From: Kribbella caucasensis
GTDB taxonomy: Bacteria; Actinomycetota; Actinomycetes; Propionibacteriales; Kribbellaceae
Assembly (NCBI RefSeq): GCF_004361855.1
Contig: NZ_SNWQ01000020.1
Location: 1-64,000 of the forward strand
DNA length: 64,000 bases
Direction of reading: 5' to 3'
Part shown: positions 8,593 through 18,800 of the stretch, one piece after another
Position numbering within the stretch: position 1 is the first letter of the stretch
Layout: each line of letters opens with the position of its first letter
The notes under the pieces: generated by a model
Seen by the model: the letters and a program-made list of their open reading frames with translations, nothing else
Database searches by the model: none
Told to the model about the DNA's origin: nothing
Position numbers and translations under genes: made by a program

Positions 8593-11500
8593 CGTACCAC
8601 CTGTCGCGCTTCCGGCTGGCGAGCGTCGGTGACCGCGCTGCACGGTTCACGGACTTGACCGCGGACCTGACCGCGTCCGGCCTTGATGGCTCGGCCGGTG
8701 AAGGGGAGCCGACCGACTCGATCGTCTGGCTGCGGAATGGCGGCGGCAAGTCCAGTCTCCTGTCCCTGTTCTTCGCGTTGCTGCTCCCGTTGCGGAAAGA
8801 CTTCCTGGGGAAGGCGGTGAAGCGGCAGTTGGAGGACTACATCGCCACCGGCGACACGAGCCATACAGTTGCCGAGTGGGTAGCCTCCGACCCGCAACGT
8901 GGTCGGCAGCGGCTCATCACGGGCGCCGTCTACGAATGGGTCGAGCGGCGCAAGCCAGCCGACCCGGATCGTGACCGCGAGAAGCTCAAGAGTTCGTACT
9001 ACGCCTTCTTCGCTGTCCCCGGCGTGCTCGACCTGGACCACTTGCCGATCGACGATGAGACAGGCCGCCGCCGATCCAGGTCGGATTTCGTTCGTTGTCT
9101 GCAGGAGATCGCCGCGTCGCGTCCGCAGGAGTTCCTGTTCACGATCACCGAGCAACGCAGCACCTGGATGGATGCACTTGTGGCCCGCAACCTCGACCCG
9201 GGGCTGTTCCGGTATCAGAAGCAGATGAACCACTCGGAGGGCGGCGTCGCCGAGCTCTTCGACTTTCCGACGACGGACAAGTTCATCGACTTCCTGATCG
9301 ACCTGACCGTTGACAGTGCGCAGCCGGATCTCGTTGCGGCGAACTTGAAGAAGATCATCGACGTGCTCGGCCGTAAACCGCAGTTGACGATCGAACGTGA
9401 CTTCTGCGGCGGGCTGGCGGACAAGCTCGACGAACTCGCGGAGAAGCATGCGCGGGCACTGCAGGCTGAGGGCGAGGCTACCGATGCGCGATCGGCCGCC
9501 GCTGCGCTCGCCGGTGCGTTTCGCTCAGCTTCCCGGGCTCAGGAGGCCGACGCGACGTGGTACGGCGAGGAGTCGGATCGACTGCGCGAGCGCGCAACCA
9601 AACTGGACAGCGAGCGGAACCGACGTAACGACACGGCCAATGAGTTGCTCAGGGTCGCCGCGACCCATCGGCTCACAGCTGCCCGTTCCGCGTGCGACGG
9701 TGCTGCGCGCCAGGCGGACGAAGCCAAGAGCGAGAGCCTGGCTTGGGAGGCGGTTCACTGGCTGGCCGAGCGGATGGAGGTGCAGGAGGCGGCGAAGTCG
9801 GTGCGGGAACAGTTGGCCGAGGAGGAGCACAAGACAGCTCCGCTACGTGCCGCGCGTGACGACGCTGCGCTGGAGTTGAAGTCGCGCTACCGAACGCTCG
9901 CTGACGAGGAGAACGAGGCGGAGGCGGAGGCAGTTTCCGCCGCCGAGGAGGGGGAGACGGACGCCGAGCACGAGGCGACTGTTGCGCAGGGCAATCGTGA
10001 TAAGGCGACCGAAGCCACCACCCGCGCGGAGAACCTACGTGGCAAGGTGATCGAGATCGAGCAGGCCGTCGAGGCGGCCGTTGACAGTGGTGATCTGCCT
10101 GATCCTGCTGCTAAGCCATCCGAGGTGCTCGCCGGTTCGCGGGCTGCGAGGCGGTCGACCGTGGAGCTGCGGGAGACTATTCGGGTGCGGCGGTCCGCCG
10201 TACCAGAGCAGCGACGGGCGCTGCAGGACGAGCGAAAGCGGCTCACAGGCGAGCAGGCCACCAAGGTCGCCGAGCGAGATCAGGTGGCCGACGATCGTCG
10301 GAAGCTGGCCGCGCGGGTCGAGGCACTCGCGACCGATGCCAGACTCGCGGAGCTGGTAGAGCTCGGAGACGGTGGGCGTCTGAATCTGTGGGGCGAGGCC
10401 GCCGATCTCCGGGCCGCCCTGACCCATGCGGCTGCCGCCGCCGAGCTGGCGATCGTCGACTCGCGGGTTGACGCGGCAGACGACGATCGCGCGTTGGAGG
10501 GCCTGAGGACCGAAGACTTCCTGCCGACTACGCGTGATGCCCAGCGGGCCGCGGAGACCCTGATCGCCAACGAAGTCGCTGCACGACCGGGATGGCATCT
10601 TCTGCGGGATCTGGTCGCCGAAGCCGAGCGGGGGGCCGTACTGGACAACGCCCACGTGGCGGAGCTTGCAGCCGGCGTCGTGGTCGCGGACGGCGATGCC
10701 GACGATGCACGGGTCATCATCGCCTCCGCCAGTTGGAGCAGCGTCGCTCACGTCACAGTGTGCACCGCGGCGCAACTGCAGGAGGCGCTGCGGCGGGCCG
10801 CGCCCGAGTGGACCGCCGTACCCAGCGATCCGGCGCTCTACGATTCGTTCGCCGCCGAGAACGCCAGGATCGAACGCGAGCTACGACGGCACGAGCAGGA
10901 CCAGCAGATCGACGCACTCCAGCAACAGGCCGCCGCAGATCGAGAGCTGCTGGCAACACTCGAGGGCCTCCTGCAAGACTGCCCAGCAGGGCACCTCGAA
11001 GAGCTCGAACGGATCGTCGCCGCCTGCAACGAGGCCATCGACGAGTACCAGAAACGGGATGGCTCGCTGGCGGAGGAGATCGCGGAGCTCGAGCGCCAGG
11101 ACAAAGCGGACGCCGAAACCGAGAACGAGCTCTCCGAAAAACTGACCGTGCTGGCGGGACAGATTGAGCGGCTCGACGCTCTTGCGCGTAAGGTATCCGA
11201 GCTCCCGGCGCTCCAGCAGCAGATCGAGCAGCTTGACAAAGACGCCAGGCATCACAGCGACGCAGCCGACGATGCCGCACGACGTACGCGCGAGTTTCGT
11301 CTCGCCGCGCAAGCAGCTCGTGGCCGCGCTGCCGAGCACAAGTCGAATCGGGGGCGCCACCTCAGGGACGCGGGGGAGATCTCGCTGCTCGACGCTGACC
11401 GTGAATCGGCCGGCGTGGGATCCGGTGAGCCGTTGTCGGTGCTGCAGCACCGGTTCGCCGAGTTCGATCGGCGCTGGCAGACCGCGGCATCTCAGTCAGT

Positions 11501-12998
11501 GCTTGCCGAGAGGCTGAACAGCCTCACCGAACGCCTCACGAAGGCGGCCGGCGAGCTGGATGCCTACGATCCCGCTGTCCGCGAACAGGCCGGCGATCTG
11601 CTGGCGACAGGTGACGGGCAGGATGCGGCCAGACGTGCTGCCGCACGAAGCCGTTCACGGGAAGCAGCCGACGAGGCTCAGCAGATGTTGAGCACCACGA
11701 GGTCCGAGCTCGACCTGGCAGAAGCAGAAGTCAAGGAACGGACACCGAAGGACAGGCCGCGCCACGCGCAGCTCGAAGCCGAACCGGCGACCGAGGCCGA
11801 GGCTCGCCGGCTGGCCGAGGACGAAGCCGCACGCGCAACGGAGATGAGCAACAGAGCTACGAACCTGCGGCGAGACGCTACTGAGGCCGGCACCGAGGCG
11901 AGTGAAGCCCGTACAAGAGTGCAGGTGTTCCAGCAGCAGGCCAACCGGCTGCAGGACGCTGCCGCACCAGCCGAGGTGCCCGAGGACGTTCCGGCGTACA
12001 GCGGCGAAGCCGACGCAGAGGCTGTGCTCGATGGCGCACTCCAGTGCTTGAACGGTGCGGTTTCCACTGCATCGAATGCGAGGCGGGACGCTGACGATGC
12101 TGTCGGTGTTGTGCGGCGCATCGCAGCTGAGAGCCGGTTCGCGACGGTTCCCGCCGCCATCCGGGATCGGTTCACCGCCGACGATGCCAGCGTTCTAGCG
12201 GGACGTGCCGCCGCGCAGGCTGCCCAACTGCGACTGCGCTACACCACGATCGAAGGGCAGCTGGCCGACATCGGCCGAGATCAGCGTCTCGTGGTCGTGG
12301 AGGTTGCGGCGATGGTGCGCGACGTGATGGCCACGCTGGACTCCGCGCACCGACACTCGAAACTGCCCGGCACGTTGGGCGGCTGGAGCAACGAACACTT
12401 CCTGCGGATCAGGTTCACCCACCCGGCCACCGAAGAGGATCTGCATACGCGGATCGACACCGTAGTCGAGCGCATCGTGGCGGAGAAGTCGAAGCCCGAA
12501 GGCCTCGCGCTGCTCAAGCGATGCGTGCACGAAGCCGTTGCGCCGCGGGGGTTCACAGTCAAGGTGCTCAAGCCGAACAGCGACCTGGCGGTGGAACCGG
12601 TCGAGGTCACCCAGCTCGGCAAATTCTCCGGCGGGGAGAAGCTCACCGTCTGCGTCGCGCTCTACTGCACGCTCGCTCGGCTTCGCGCGGTCAATCGTGG
12701 TCAAGGCAAGGCTGCGGCGGGTGGCACGCTGGTCCTGGACAATCCGCTCGGTACGGCGAGCCACGTCGCGCTACTCCGATTGCAGCGCGACGTGGCGGCT
12801 GCGCACGGTGTACAGCTCGTCTACACGACCGGTGTGGAGGATCTCGGAGCGGTCGGACAGTTCCCCAATGTGCTGCGGTTGCGCAACGCTCCTGGGGCAC
12901 TGCGCACCCGGCGGTACGTCGTACTCGAAGATCGCTACGGTCCGGCGGCGGACGGAATCACGGGTGCGCGCCTGAGCCGCACTGAGTCGGAATCGTGA
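8589..12998 (+). CDS. jetC: SMC-like ATPase, Wadjet JetC / MksB-like
   Basis: The 1469-residue protein has SMC architecture. The N-terminal head carries Walker A N-G-G-G-K-S-S at about 50-56. Long Ala/Glu/Arg/Gln-rich coiled-coil segments run from about 290 to 1250 with a less charged middle likely to be the hinge. The C-terminal head carries the signature F-S-G-G-E-K near 1346 and a Walker B strand L-V-L-D-N-P-L-G near 1381. In Walker B the residue after Asp is Asn (1385), where SMC and ABC ATPases have the catalytic Glu. A Q-L-V-Y-T-T-G segment follows, resembling an H-loop region without the His. In known Wadjet systems JetC loops DNA and delivers it to the JetD nuclease. Coupled to both neighbours by GTGA overlaps. 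Confidence 0.8.
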   Translation: MTYHLSRFRLASVGDRAARFTDLTADLTASGLDGSAGEGEPTDSIVWLRNGGGKSSLLSLFFALLLPLRKDFLGKAVKRQLEDYIATGDTSHTVAEWVASDPQRGRQRLITGAVYEWVERRKPADPDRDREKLKSSYYAFFAVPGVLDLDHLPIDDETGRRRSRSDFVRCLQEIAASRPQEFLFTITEQRSTWMDALVARNLDPGLFRYQKQMNHSEGGVAELFDFPTTDKFIDFLIDLTVDSAQPDLVAANLKKIIDVLGRKPQLTIERDFCGGLADKLDELAEKHARALQAEGEATDARSAAAALAGAFRSASRAQEADATWYGEESDRLRERATKLDSERNRRNDTANELLRVAATHRLTAARSACDGAARQADEAKSESLAWEAVHWLAERMEVQEAAKSVREQLAEEEHKTAPLRAARDDAALELKSRYRTLADEENEAEAEAVSAAEEGETDAEHEATVAQGNRDKATEATTRAENLRGKVIEIEQAVEAAVDSGDLPDPAAKPSEVLAGSRAARRSTVELRETIRVRRSAVPEQRRALQDERKRLTGEQATKVAERDQVADDRRKLAARVEALATDARLAELVELGDGGRLNLWGEAADLRAALTHAAAAAELAIVDSRVDAADDDRALEGLRTEDFLPTTRDAQRAAETLIANEVAARPGWHLLRDLVAEAERGAVLDNAHVAELAAGVVVADGDADDARVIIASASWSSVAHVTVCTAAQLQEALRRAAPEWTAVPSDPALYDSFAAENARIERELRRHEQDQQIDALQQQAAADRELLATLEGLLQDCPAGHLEELERIVAACNEAIDEYQKRDGSLAEEIAELERQDKADAETENELSEKLTVLAGQIERLDALARKVSELPALQQQIEQLDKDARHHSDAADDAARRTREFRLAAQAARGRAAEHKSNRGRHLRDAGEISLLDADRESAGVGSGEPLSVLQHRFAEFDRRWQTAASQSVLAERLNSLTERLTKAAGELDAYDPAVREQAGDLLATGDGQDAARRAAARSRSREAADEAQQMLSTTRSELDLAEAEVKERTPKDRPRHAQLEAEPATEAEARRLAEDEAARATEMSNRATNLRRDATEAGTEASEARTRVQVFQQQANRLQDAAAPAEVPEDVPAYSGEADAEAVLDGALQCLNGAVSTASNARRDADDAVGVVRRIAAESRFATVPAAIRDRFTADDASVLAGRAAAQAAQLRLRYTTIEGQLADIGRDQRLVVVEVAAMVRDVMATLDSAHRHSKLPGTLGGWSNEHFLRIRFTHPATEEDLHTRIDTVVERIVAEKSKPEGLALLKRCVHEAVAPRGFTVKVLKPNSDLAVEPVEVTQLGKFSGGEKLTVCVALYCTLARLRAVNRGQGKAAAGGTLVLDNPLGTASHVALLRLQRDVAAAHGVQLVYTTGVEDLGAVGQFPNVLRLRNAPGALRTRRYVVLEDRYGPAADGITGARLSRTESES

Positions 12999-14050
12999 AC
13001 CTGAGTTCCCTCGGCAGGCGGCTGGCTGCTCTGATCGAGACGTCACCGACGCAGCAGATTGAGCTAGGTGTGCTGTATGACGCGGCCGTGGCATTCGACC
13101 GTAGCTTGGCCACCGCTCCCGACGCGCGCTCGGAGATCCGGGCCGCGCTGGATGAGCTGGTCGCCGCCGGTGTGGTCATCCTGCCGGCGTCGGCCGGCGG
13201 CTACGACAGGAGAGAACAGCCACCGCTGCCGCTGTGGGTTCGCCGCCCACCGCGCCCGCGGCGGGCGGCTCAGCCCAAGCCTGTGCGTGTGTGGCCGGCA
13301 GCGCTCGAGGCCGCCGGGCGGATTGCGAGCCGGGACGATGAGCTCGCCGTTCTCGAGGCAGTTGCCGCGTTCTTGCGTGACTGTGGTGAGGCGCGGCCGA
13401 GCGTGCCGGTCCGCGAACGGTCTCTGGAGCTGTTCGGTGACGAGAAGCGACTGGATCGTCTCAGCACTACGAGATTGTTCACTGCGGGCGCGCTCACGCT
13501 CGAGCTGCTGCGGTGCCATCAGGTGCCGATCCCGTTCGTTTCGCAGTGGGTTCCCGGAGCCGTCGATCCGCACGGCAAGGCTTTGCTGATCGCGGAGAAC
13601 CATCACACCTACGCGTCGCTGCTCGAAGTCACTCGTCAGCACGCCAACCATGGCGGTCCCGGCAGGCATGTCGGCTATGGAACCGGAAATCAGTTCCCGT
13701 CCGCGGTGCTGTCGGTGCCGCTGCTGGTCCCGGCGCCGCAGCGGATCGTCTACTTCGGCGATGTCGACCTGAAGGGGCTGCAGATTCCGGTAGCTGCGAG
13801 CCTGAAGGCCCTGCAAGCTGGTCTCCCTGCGGTGGTTCCCGCGATCCCGCTGTACGAGCTCCTGTTCGCCACGCCGCACCGGCTGCCGGGTGCCCGAGTC
13901 GCCGTCGACGAGGCTGCGGCCGCGTCCGAGTGGCTGTGCGAGTTCGCCGGCGATGCCTGCATGGCATTGGTCAACGGCCAGCGACTCCCACAGGAAGCCG
14001 TCGGCTACGAACTCCTGCTGCGCCACCAGGACGTCCTGCACCGCATCTGA
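12995..14050 (+). CDS. jetD: Wadjet JetD-like TOPRIM nuclease subunit
   Basis: The 351-residue protein has an N-terminal winged-helix-like part (about 1-100), a basic Pro-rich linker, and a C-terminal DUF2220/TOPRIM-like domain. The TOPRIM signature is visible: L-L-I-A-E-N-H-H-T-Y with Glu at 201, and V-Y-F-G-D-V-D-L-K-G with the D-x-D at 256 and 258. Both elements are characteristic of JetD, the topoisomerase-VI-like subunit that cleaves DNA once it has been looped by the SMC complex. The start GTG overlaps the SMC stop by GTGA. This is the best single piece of evidence that the operon is Wadjet-like. Confidence 0.78.
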   Translation: MNLSSLGRRLAALIETSPTQQIELGVLYDAAVAFDRSLATAPDARSEIRAALDELVAAGVVILPASAGGYDRREQPPLPLWVRRPPRPRRAAQPKPVRVWPAALEAAGRIASRDDELAVLEAVAAFLRDCGEARPSVPVRERSLELFGDEKRLDRLSTTRLFTAGALTLELLRCHQVPIPFVSQWVPGAVDPHGKALLIAENHHTYASLLEVTRQHANHGGPGRHVGYGTGNQFPSAVLSVPLLVPAPQRIVYFGDVDLKGLQIPVAASLKALQAGLPAVVPAIPLYELLFATPHRLPGARVAVDEAAAASEWLCEFAGDACMALVNGQRLPQEAVGYELLLRHQDVLHRI

Positions 14051-14069
14051 TCAGGCGAGACGTTGACCG

Positions 14070-14756
14070 GTGGCGACGCCGGTACGACGAGGAGCCGCGC
14101 AATGCGAGGCCTCAGACCAGATCGCCGATCTAATCGCTTCGCTGGAAGCGATCGAGGGCATGTTCGTCCAGTGGAAGCGCATGGAACGCGGCGGACTTCG
14201 ACGCGCCCACGAGTCCGTCATGCCGCTGTGGCAGCGCACCCGACGCTTCCGGACGTACTCGCCGTGGCTGGTCCTCGGTGCAGTACAGACCCAGAGCTAC
14301 ACCCGCGCCCTGCTCCGCGGCACCGCGGCCCGCCGCGGCCTCCCAGACGACGTCGAGGATGCCGTGAGGGTGCGGAATGAGCGCCGGAAACTGCTCCACC
14401 AGAAGGACCGGACGTTCACAGTACTTGTGGAGGAAGCCGTACTCCGAAACGTCATGGGCGACACCGACGTCATGGCTGGCCAACTCGGCCACCTCCTCAC
14501 CGTCAGCGAGCTGCCTTCGGTCTCCCTCGGCATCTTGCCCCTCGGCGCCGACCGCACAGCCATGCCCCCAGTCGAGGATTTCTGGATCTTCGACGACGCC
14601 CAGGTCAACGTCGAACTCATCTCCGGCTACCTCACCATCACCCAGCCTGGCGAGGTAGCGATGTACGCCGACGCCTTCGCCCGCCTATCCAAAATCGCCG
14701 TCGTCGGAGCCCCCGCGAGACGCTTGATCGCCTCTGCCCTCGAGGCTCTGCAATAG
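14070..14756 (+). CDS. DUF5753-domain protein lacking its N-terminal XRE helix-turn-helix
   Basis: The 228-residue protein matches the DUF5753 part of actinobacterial XRE regulators: F-V-Q-W-K-R-M-E-R-G-G-L near residue 32, then R-F-R-T-Y-S-P-W-L-V-L-G-A-V-Q-T, and near the end G-Y-L-T-I-T-Q-P-G-E-V-A-M-Y. Full-length family members have about 70 more residues at the front with the helix-turn-helix, which is absent here; only about 30 residues precede DUF5753. The gene starts 19 bases after jetD on the same strand and is probably co-transcribed. It may be a truncated remnant joined to the operon by rearrangement, or an accessory partner without DNA binding. Confidence 0.75.
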   Translation: MATPVRRGAAQCEASDQIADLIASLEAIEGMFVQWKRMERGGLRRAHESVMPLWQRTRRFRTYSPWLVLGAVQTQSYTRALLRGTAARRGLPDDVEDAVRVRNERRKLLHQKDRTFTVLVEEAVLRNVMGDTDVMAGQLGHLLTVSELPSVSLGILPLGADRTAMPPVEDFWIFDDAQVNVELISGYLTITQPGEVAMYADAFARLSKIAVVGAPARRLIASALEALQ

Positions 14757-14759
14757 CCG

Positions 14760-14778
14760 TGCAAGTCTCTGCAAGTCC
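14760..14778 (+). repeat. Two direct repeats of TGCAAGTC
   Basis: TGCAAGTC occurs at 14760-14767 and again at 14770-14777, a ten-base period just after the DUF5753 gene. Tandem half-sites one helical turn apart are a common form of operator. No gene clearly starts downstream, so the target is unknown. Confidence 0.35.
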
Positions 14779-15498
14779 ATACTCTGAGCACCTGCCGGAC
14801 TCCTACCGTCTAACCATGGTCAGGGCGGCGGAAGAGCCCCGAGCGCGCACCCGGGCGGTGCGTGGTTGCCCCTGCCCTGTCGCCGGCCGTTCCAAGCGGT
14901 GGCTGTGATGGGAGTACGGAATGAATCTGACTGGGAACCGGTCGCGCGAGTGGCCGGTACTACGCTCAGCGCAAGAAGTGGATTGCGACGGCCGCAATCC
15001 ACGCACTGATGACCCTTGCCTCCTCGGCTACCACCACGGCCTACACAGGGACGATGCAGGAGTCGAATGGCTCGATGACGGCGACCTTGCCCGTCCCGAC
15101 TGGCTGAATCGCTGAGCGCCGAAACATCCGCGACCGCCAACTACGCCGCGGGTCGTCCGGACAACGGCAGTGGAACGTCGCAACCGAGCAAGGCTGGATG
15201 GGTCTGACTCGCGCCGCGCCGGCCATATCCTCCCCTGGGCGCGTAGAGGCGCACTTAGCGCGAGGGACCATCACTCCGCGAATGTCGACTCGCGAATACC
15301 GCCGAGACGAGTGGCGGACAAATTCATGCTGCGAAATCTCGCTGACCACCAGGTCGGTTGATGGTCCCCACAGCGAGCAGACTGTCGATGTAGAGGTCGC
15401 CCCTGGCCCACCGTGTGGTAGAGGTGCAAGTCCGAAAACGAACACACACCTTAACCACACGCCTGGAGGTCGATCTGGAACCGCCAGGTCGAGCGCCT

Positions 15499-15522
15499 AG
15501 AGGAGCCTGAGTACGCTCCTCT
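15499..15522. other. Perfect 8-bp inverted repeat (hairpin)
   Basis: AGAGGAGC at 15499-15506 and GCTCCTCT at 15515-15522 are exact inverted repeats with an eight-base loop. It lacks a clear T-run, so it may be a weak terminator or a protein-binding palindrome. Confidence 0.35.
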
Positions 15523-15860
15523 TGTTCGGCGCGGTCCCCCCTGCGCTGATGCCGGTTCCAGTTCGTCTCGATAACTGCGTCGAGCACAATGGTGGCGCTA
15601 TTTGCGGATTATCGAGAACCCGGACTGGCTAGTGGACGGGGTTCTGCGCGTTCGGATGCTTTCGCGAGGCTGGGCGGCAGCGGACAGAGTCGGCCTGTCC
15701 AGGGCAATATCAGGCTCGCCGTGCACGGGATTCACGATGCGACCGTCAGCAGGGCCATCGGAGCGCGCCGTGCAGTTCGATCTGGAATGTCCAGCACGCC
15801 GTCGTCGATCTCACTCCAGTGTAAACATCGAAATGGGAGCTGGATCTATCCTTGGTGATG

Positions 15861-18800
15861 TCATCCCGATAGATGGCCGTAAATAACTGGTGTCACTCGC
15901 TGGTTCCCCTCTACCTCAGTCGGATGGCCTTTGGCAACAATACCTCCTAGTCCAAGGCGGTCGGCTACTCCGGACCTAATTAGCCCTTGTCCGGCAACCA
16001 TCACGAAGCACGACGAATCCAAATAACTTCCCTCAAGGTCCCCAAGATCCTGTTGCAAGCAGGACAGATGTTCCAAGAAACTTCGTCCCATCATTTCGCC
16101 ACCGTGTTGCCGTGAAAGGGACGTGCCTACGAAGTTGGTCTCAATGAGGATGGCTCTAAAGCGGACCCCCGGGAACGCCTCCGCACACTTGCGTAACCGT
16201 GCGAGGGTCTCGATTGCCCACTCAAGGGCCAATCTACCGCCGAATGCGACATGCTTTTCGTCATCGGCGGAACTAAGGCCAACTTTCCAAGGGTGAACTT
16301 CGCCACCCTTCTTCCTGGCCACTTGTTGCATCTCAATGAGTTGCGAATTGGCTGCCCGGCGAAACACGAAGGACCTTCGGCGATATGTCTCCACATCTAT
16401 GTCCTGCTCCTTCCATTCATTTCCTTTCGAATCAACCAGGTCGTACCAAAGTACATATGAATAGCGTTGCCCAACGAGCGGAGTGCCATATTCCTCTAGC
16501 ATGAAATCTACTAGGCTCACTGCGCCATCTATCGAGTTCCTCAGAGTTGTTATCTTCTCCAGAGCGAGTCGGCAGGCCGAAAGTCTCTCGTCGAGAGTCG
16601 AGAGGCGGAACGACTCCATCAATTCCTCTACTTCAAGAACATCATTTGGCGCTGCGATCGAGGCATCGGTCATCCTAGCTCGCCATGTCGACAACTTCTT
16701 TGCCCCGTTGCGAATGTCCTTTTCGCTCGAACTTCTCTGAACTTGCGAAACAGAACCTTCCTCGAGAATGGCGAACCACGCGCCTACGCTCCAACAAATA
16801 CCAGCGAATTGCGTAATGGCGCTCTCAAGCGCCTCCCCGCCTGTTGAAGTTTGGGCTTCGATGTATGGTTTCCAGTACCCCTCCCATGTGCGTGCTTCAC
16901 CTTCTCTACCCGCGTGTCGTAGTTTCGACGTTCCGCCATCCACTACGTTTCGCCAGAACTGGGTTCGATACCAATGAGCCTTCTTGAGCGCCGAATTGAC
17001 TGCTGTGTATCCATTTCCGCGATGAAGTCGAGTCATAAGCTTCGCGGCCATTTGGAGATCTCGGTGAGAAAATGCGCTCCGCAGGCTGCTGCCGTTTTCC
17101 TCATCCCACCATTCGGAGAATAGAACGAGCTCTGCTTCAATTGCCGCCAATGTATCTCGAGCGTCTCTCGTCGTAGTGAGTGCGATGAGATCGTCGGTGG
17201 TCTGCGCTGGTCCCGGTAAGCCGCCGCCCATCAACGCTCCGACAATGTTTCCGAGCCCGAATGCGAATGCTGGCGCCATCGAGTGGACCTGGCTGCCGTC
17301 AACCCGTCTTCCCAATTGATACTTTCGCGCTGAGTCTAAAGTCAAGACGTTGCGTCTGCGCAGATATTTCGAAAACCAAATCTCATTCACAGAGGCTGAA
17401 CTCGATCGGGAGCGAAACTCCATAATCGCCCCGTGTAGGTGAAACGCACGGTGAAGCATCAATCGTTCGCGACTGGCACTAGGTACATCTGCCTTTGGCA
17501 GAATGTATCCTTGGGAAATGCCTAGCTGAAATAATAGAACGAGAAGCTTCTCTAGGGCGACTCTGGATAGCGAATCGCGTCCTGACCCATGAAGGATTCC
17601 ATCAACGGCATCAAAGGCAAGATCCAAATGGCCATCATGTATTGGCACATCTTCGCCGTGGCGATAAGCGCGATACAAGATTCCGGCCTCACAGCACGTG
17701 ATAGGAACGGATATGCCAAGATCGTTCAACCCATCGAGGATGAGGCTTAAGAGTCGTCTAAAGTGAACGTCATTCTCGGTGTCGTAGCGCTTTGCAAGAT
17801 GTTCGGTGATACTCCGCCACGGAATGCCTTTGAGTAATCGATCGCGGAACGGGGCGTCCTCAGGGTCGGCAACTAGAACCCCTGAGCCTAGCCGCCGCGC
17901 TTCATCTCTGGCTGGGATCTCGTAGCGCTCGAAGAGTGCCAGGAAGATCTCAGAAAAGTCAGTCTCGATGCTTCCGCTAGAAGGATGCGAACTGCTAAGC
18001 ATAATGCCATCCGCTGGGGCATCTGCATCGTTAAATAGAGCCGCGGTTCGCAGCTTGACATCACTCGGCAACTCTGCGGGATTGAGGGCGATGTGCGGTG
18101 CGTCATCGGAAAGCGCACCGAAGACTACATGTTCGGCTGGAGCGCTAATCGACTCGAGTCGCTTGCCCAGTTCGGGGCCGAAGTGGATGGGCGCCTCTCG
18201 ATCAAGAAAGCCGACGGTGGGCAAACCATGAATTGACGATGCGATCGATCGAAGGAAACGCCCGCCGAGGGCTGAGCTGAGCAGATACTGTGTAATCCGT
18301 AGCCATCCGATTGGTTCGCGGATTGCACCGACGAGTGAATCTAGCGGACCGGCTCCGGATTCTTCCAGTCGTTGAATAATATGTCGAGCGCAACGCTCCA
18401 CTCCTGCCACATCGAGCGGTTGAAGGGTTACAATAGGAACGAATGAGAACCAAGCCGCATCATCGACGAGCCGGCCAAATGCGCGCACCTTCACGATGTC
18501 CAGGCAGGCCAACGCGTCAGGGCCGAGAGATCGAGCCAGCTCAGCGTAGATAAGATCACTGGGAAAGAAGGTGTACGCGAGAATATCTGTGGTGCCTCGC
18601 GATGGACTGTCCACTTTGTAGGTGGACCACTCAATACTGGAGAAGAATGTTCCAAGATCCGTCCGTCGAATTCGCGTATTTGCTGAGATCGGAAAATCCA
18701 CGATGTAAGGTCTTGGGAGTGACGCAAGTGCGCTTATCTCCGCCGCACAAAATGTCTTAATGAAGTCATCCGTGCCTACCAGTTCAGCATGATCTAACTG

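Larger units (their letters stand above)
14757..15860. other. Long gene-poor stretch in the island
   Basis: About 1.1 kb lies between the end of the SMC operon and the cyclase-like gene. I find no convincing intact gene. Around 14909-15090 two plus-strand frames look weakly coding (one reads like a membrane segment with W-I-A-T-A-A-I-H-A-L-M-T-L), as if a small gene had been frameshifted, but this is too weak to call. A stem-loop sits at 15499-15522. Confidence 0.4.

Noticed and set aside
14921..15115. A 64-codon plus-strand frame in the gene-poor stretch
   Set aside because: Another overlapping frame looks equally coding, no good ribosome binding site is present and no family is recognised. 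It may be debris of a small gene.
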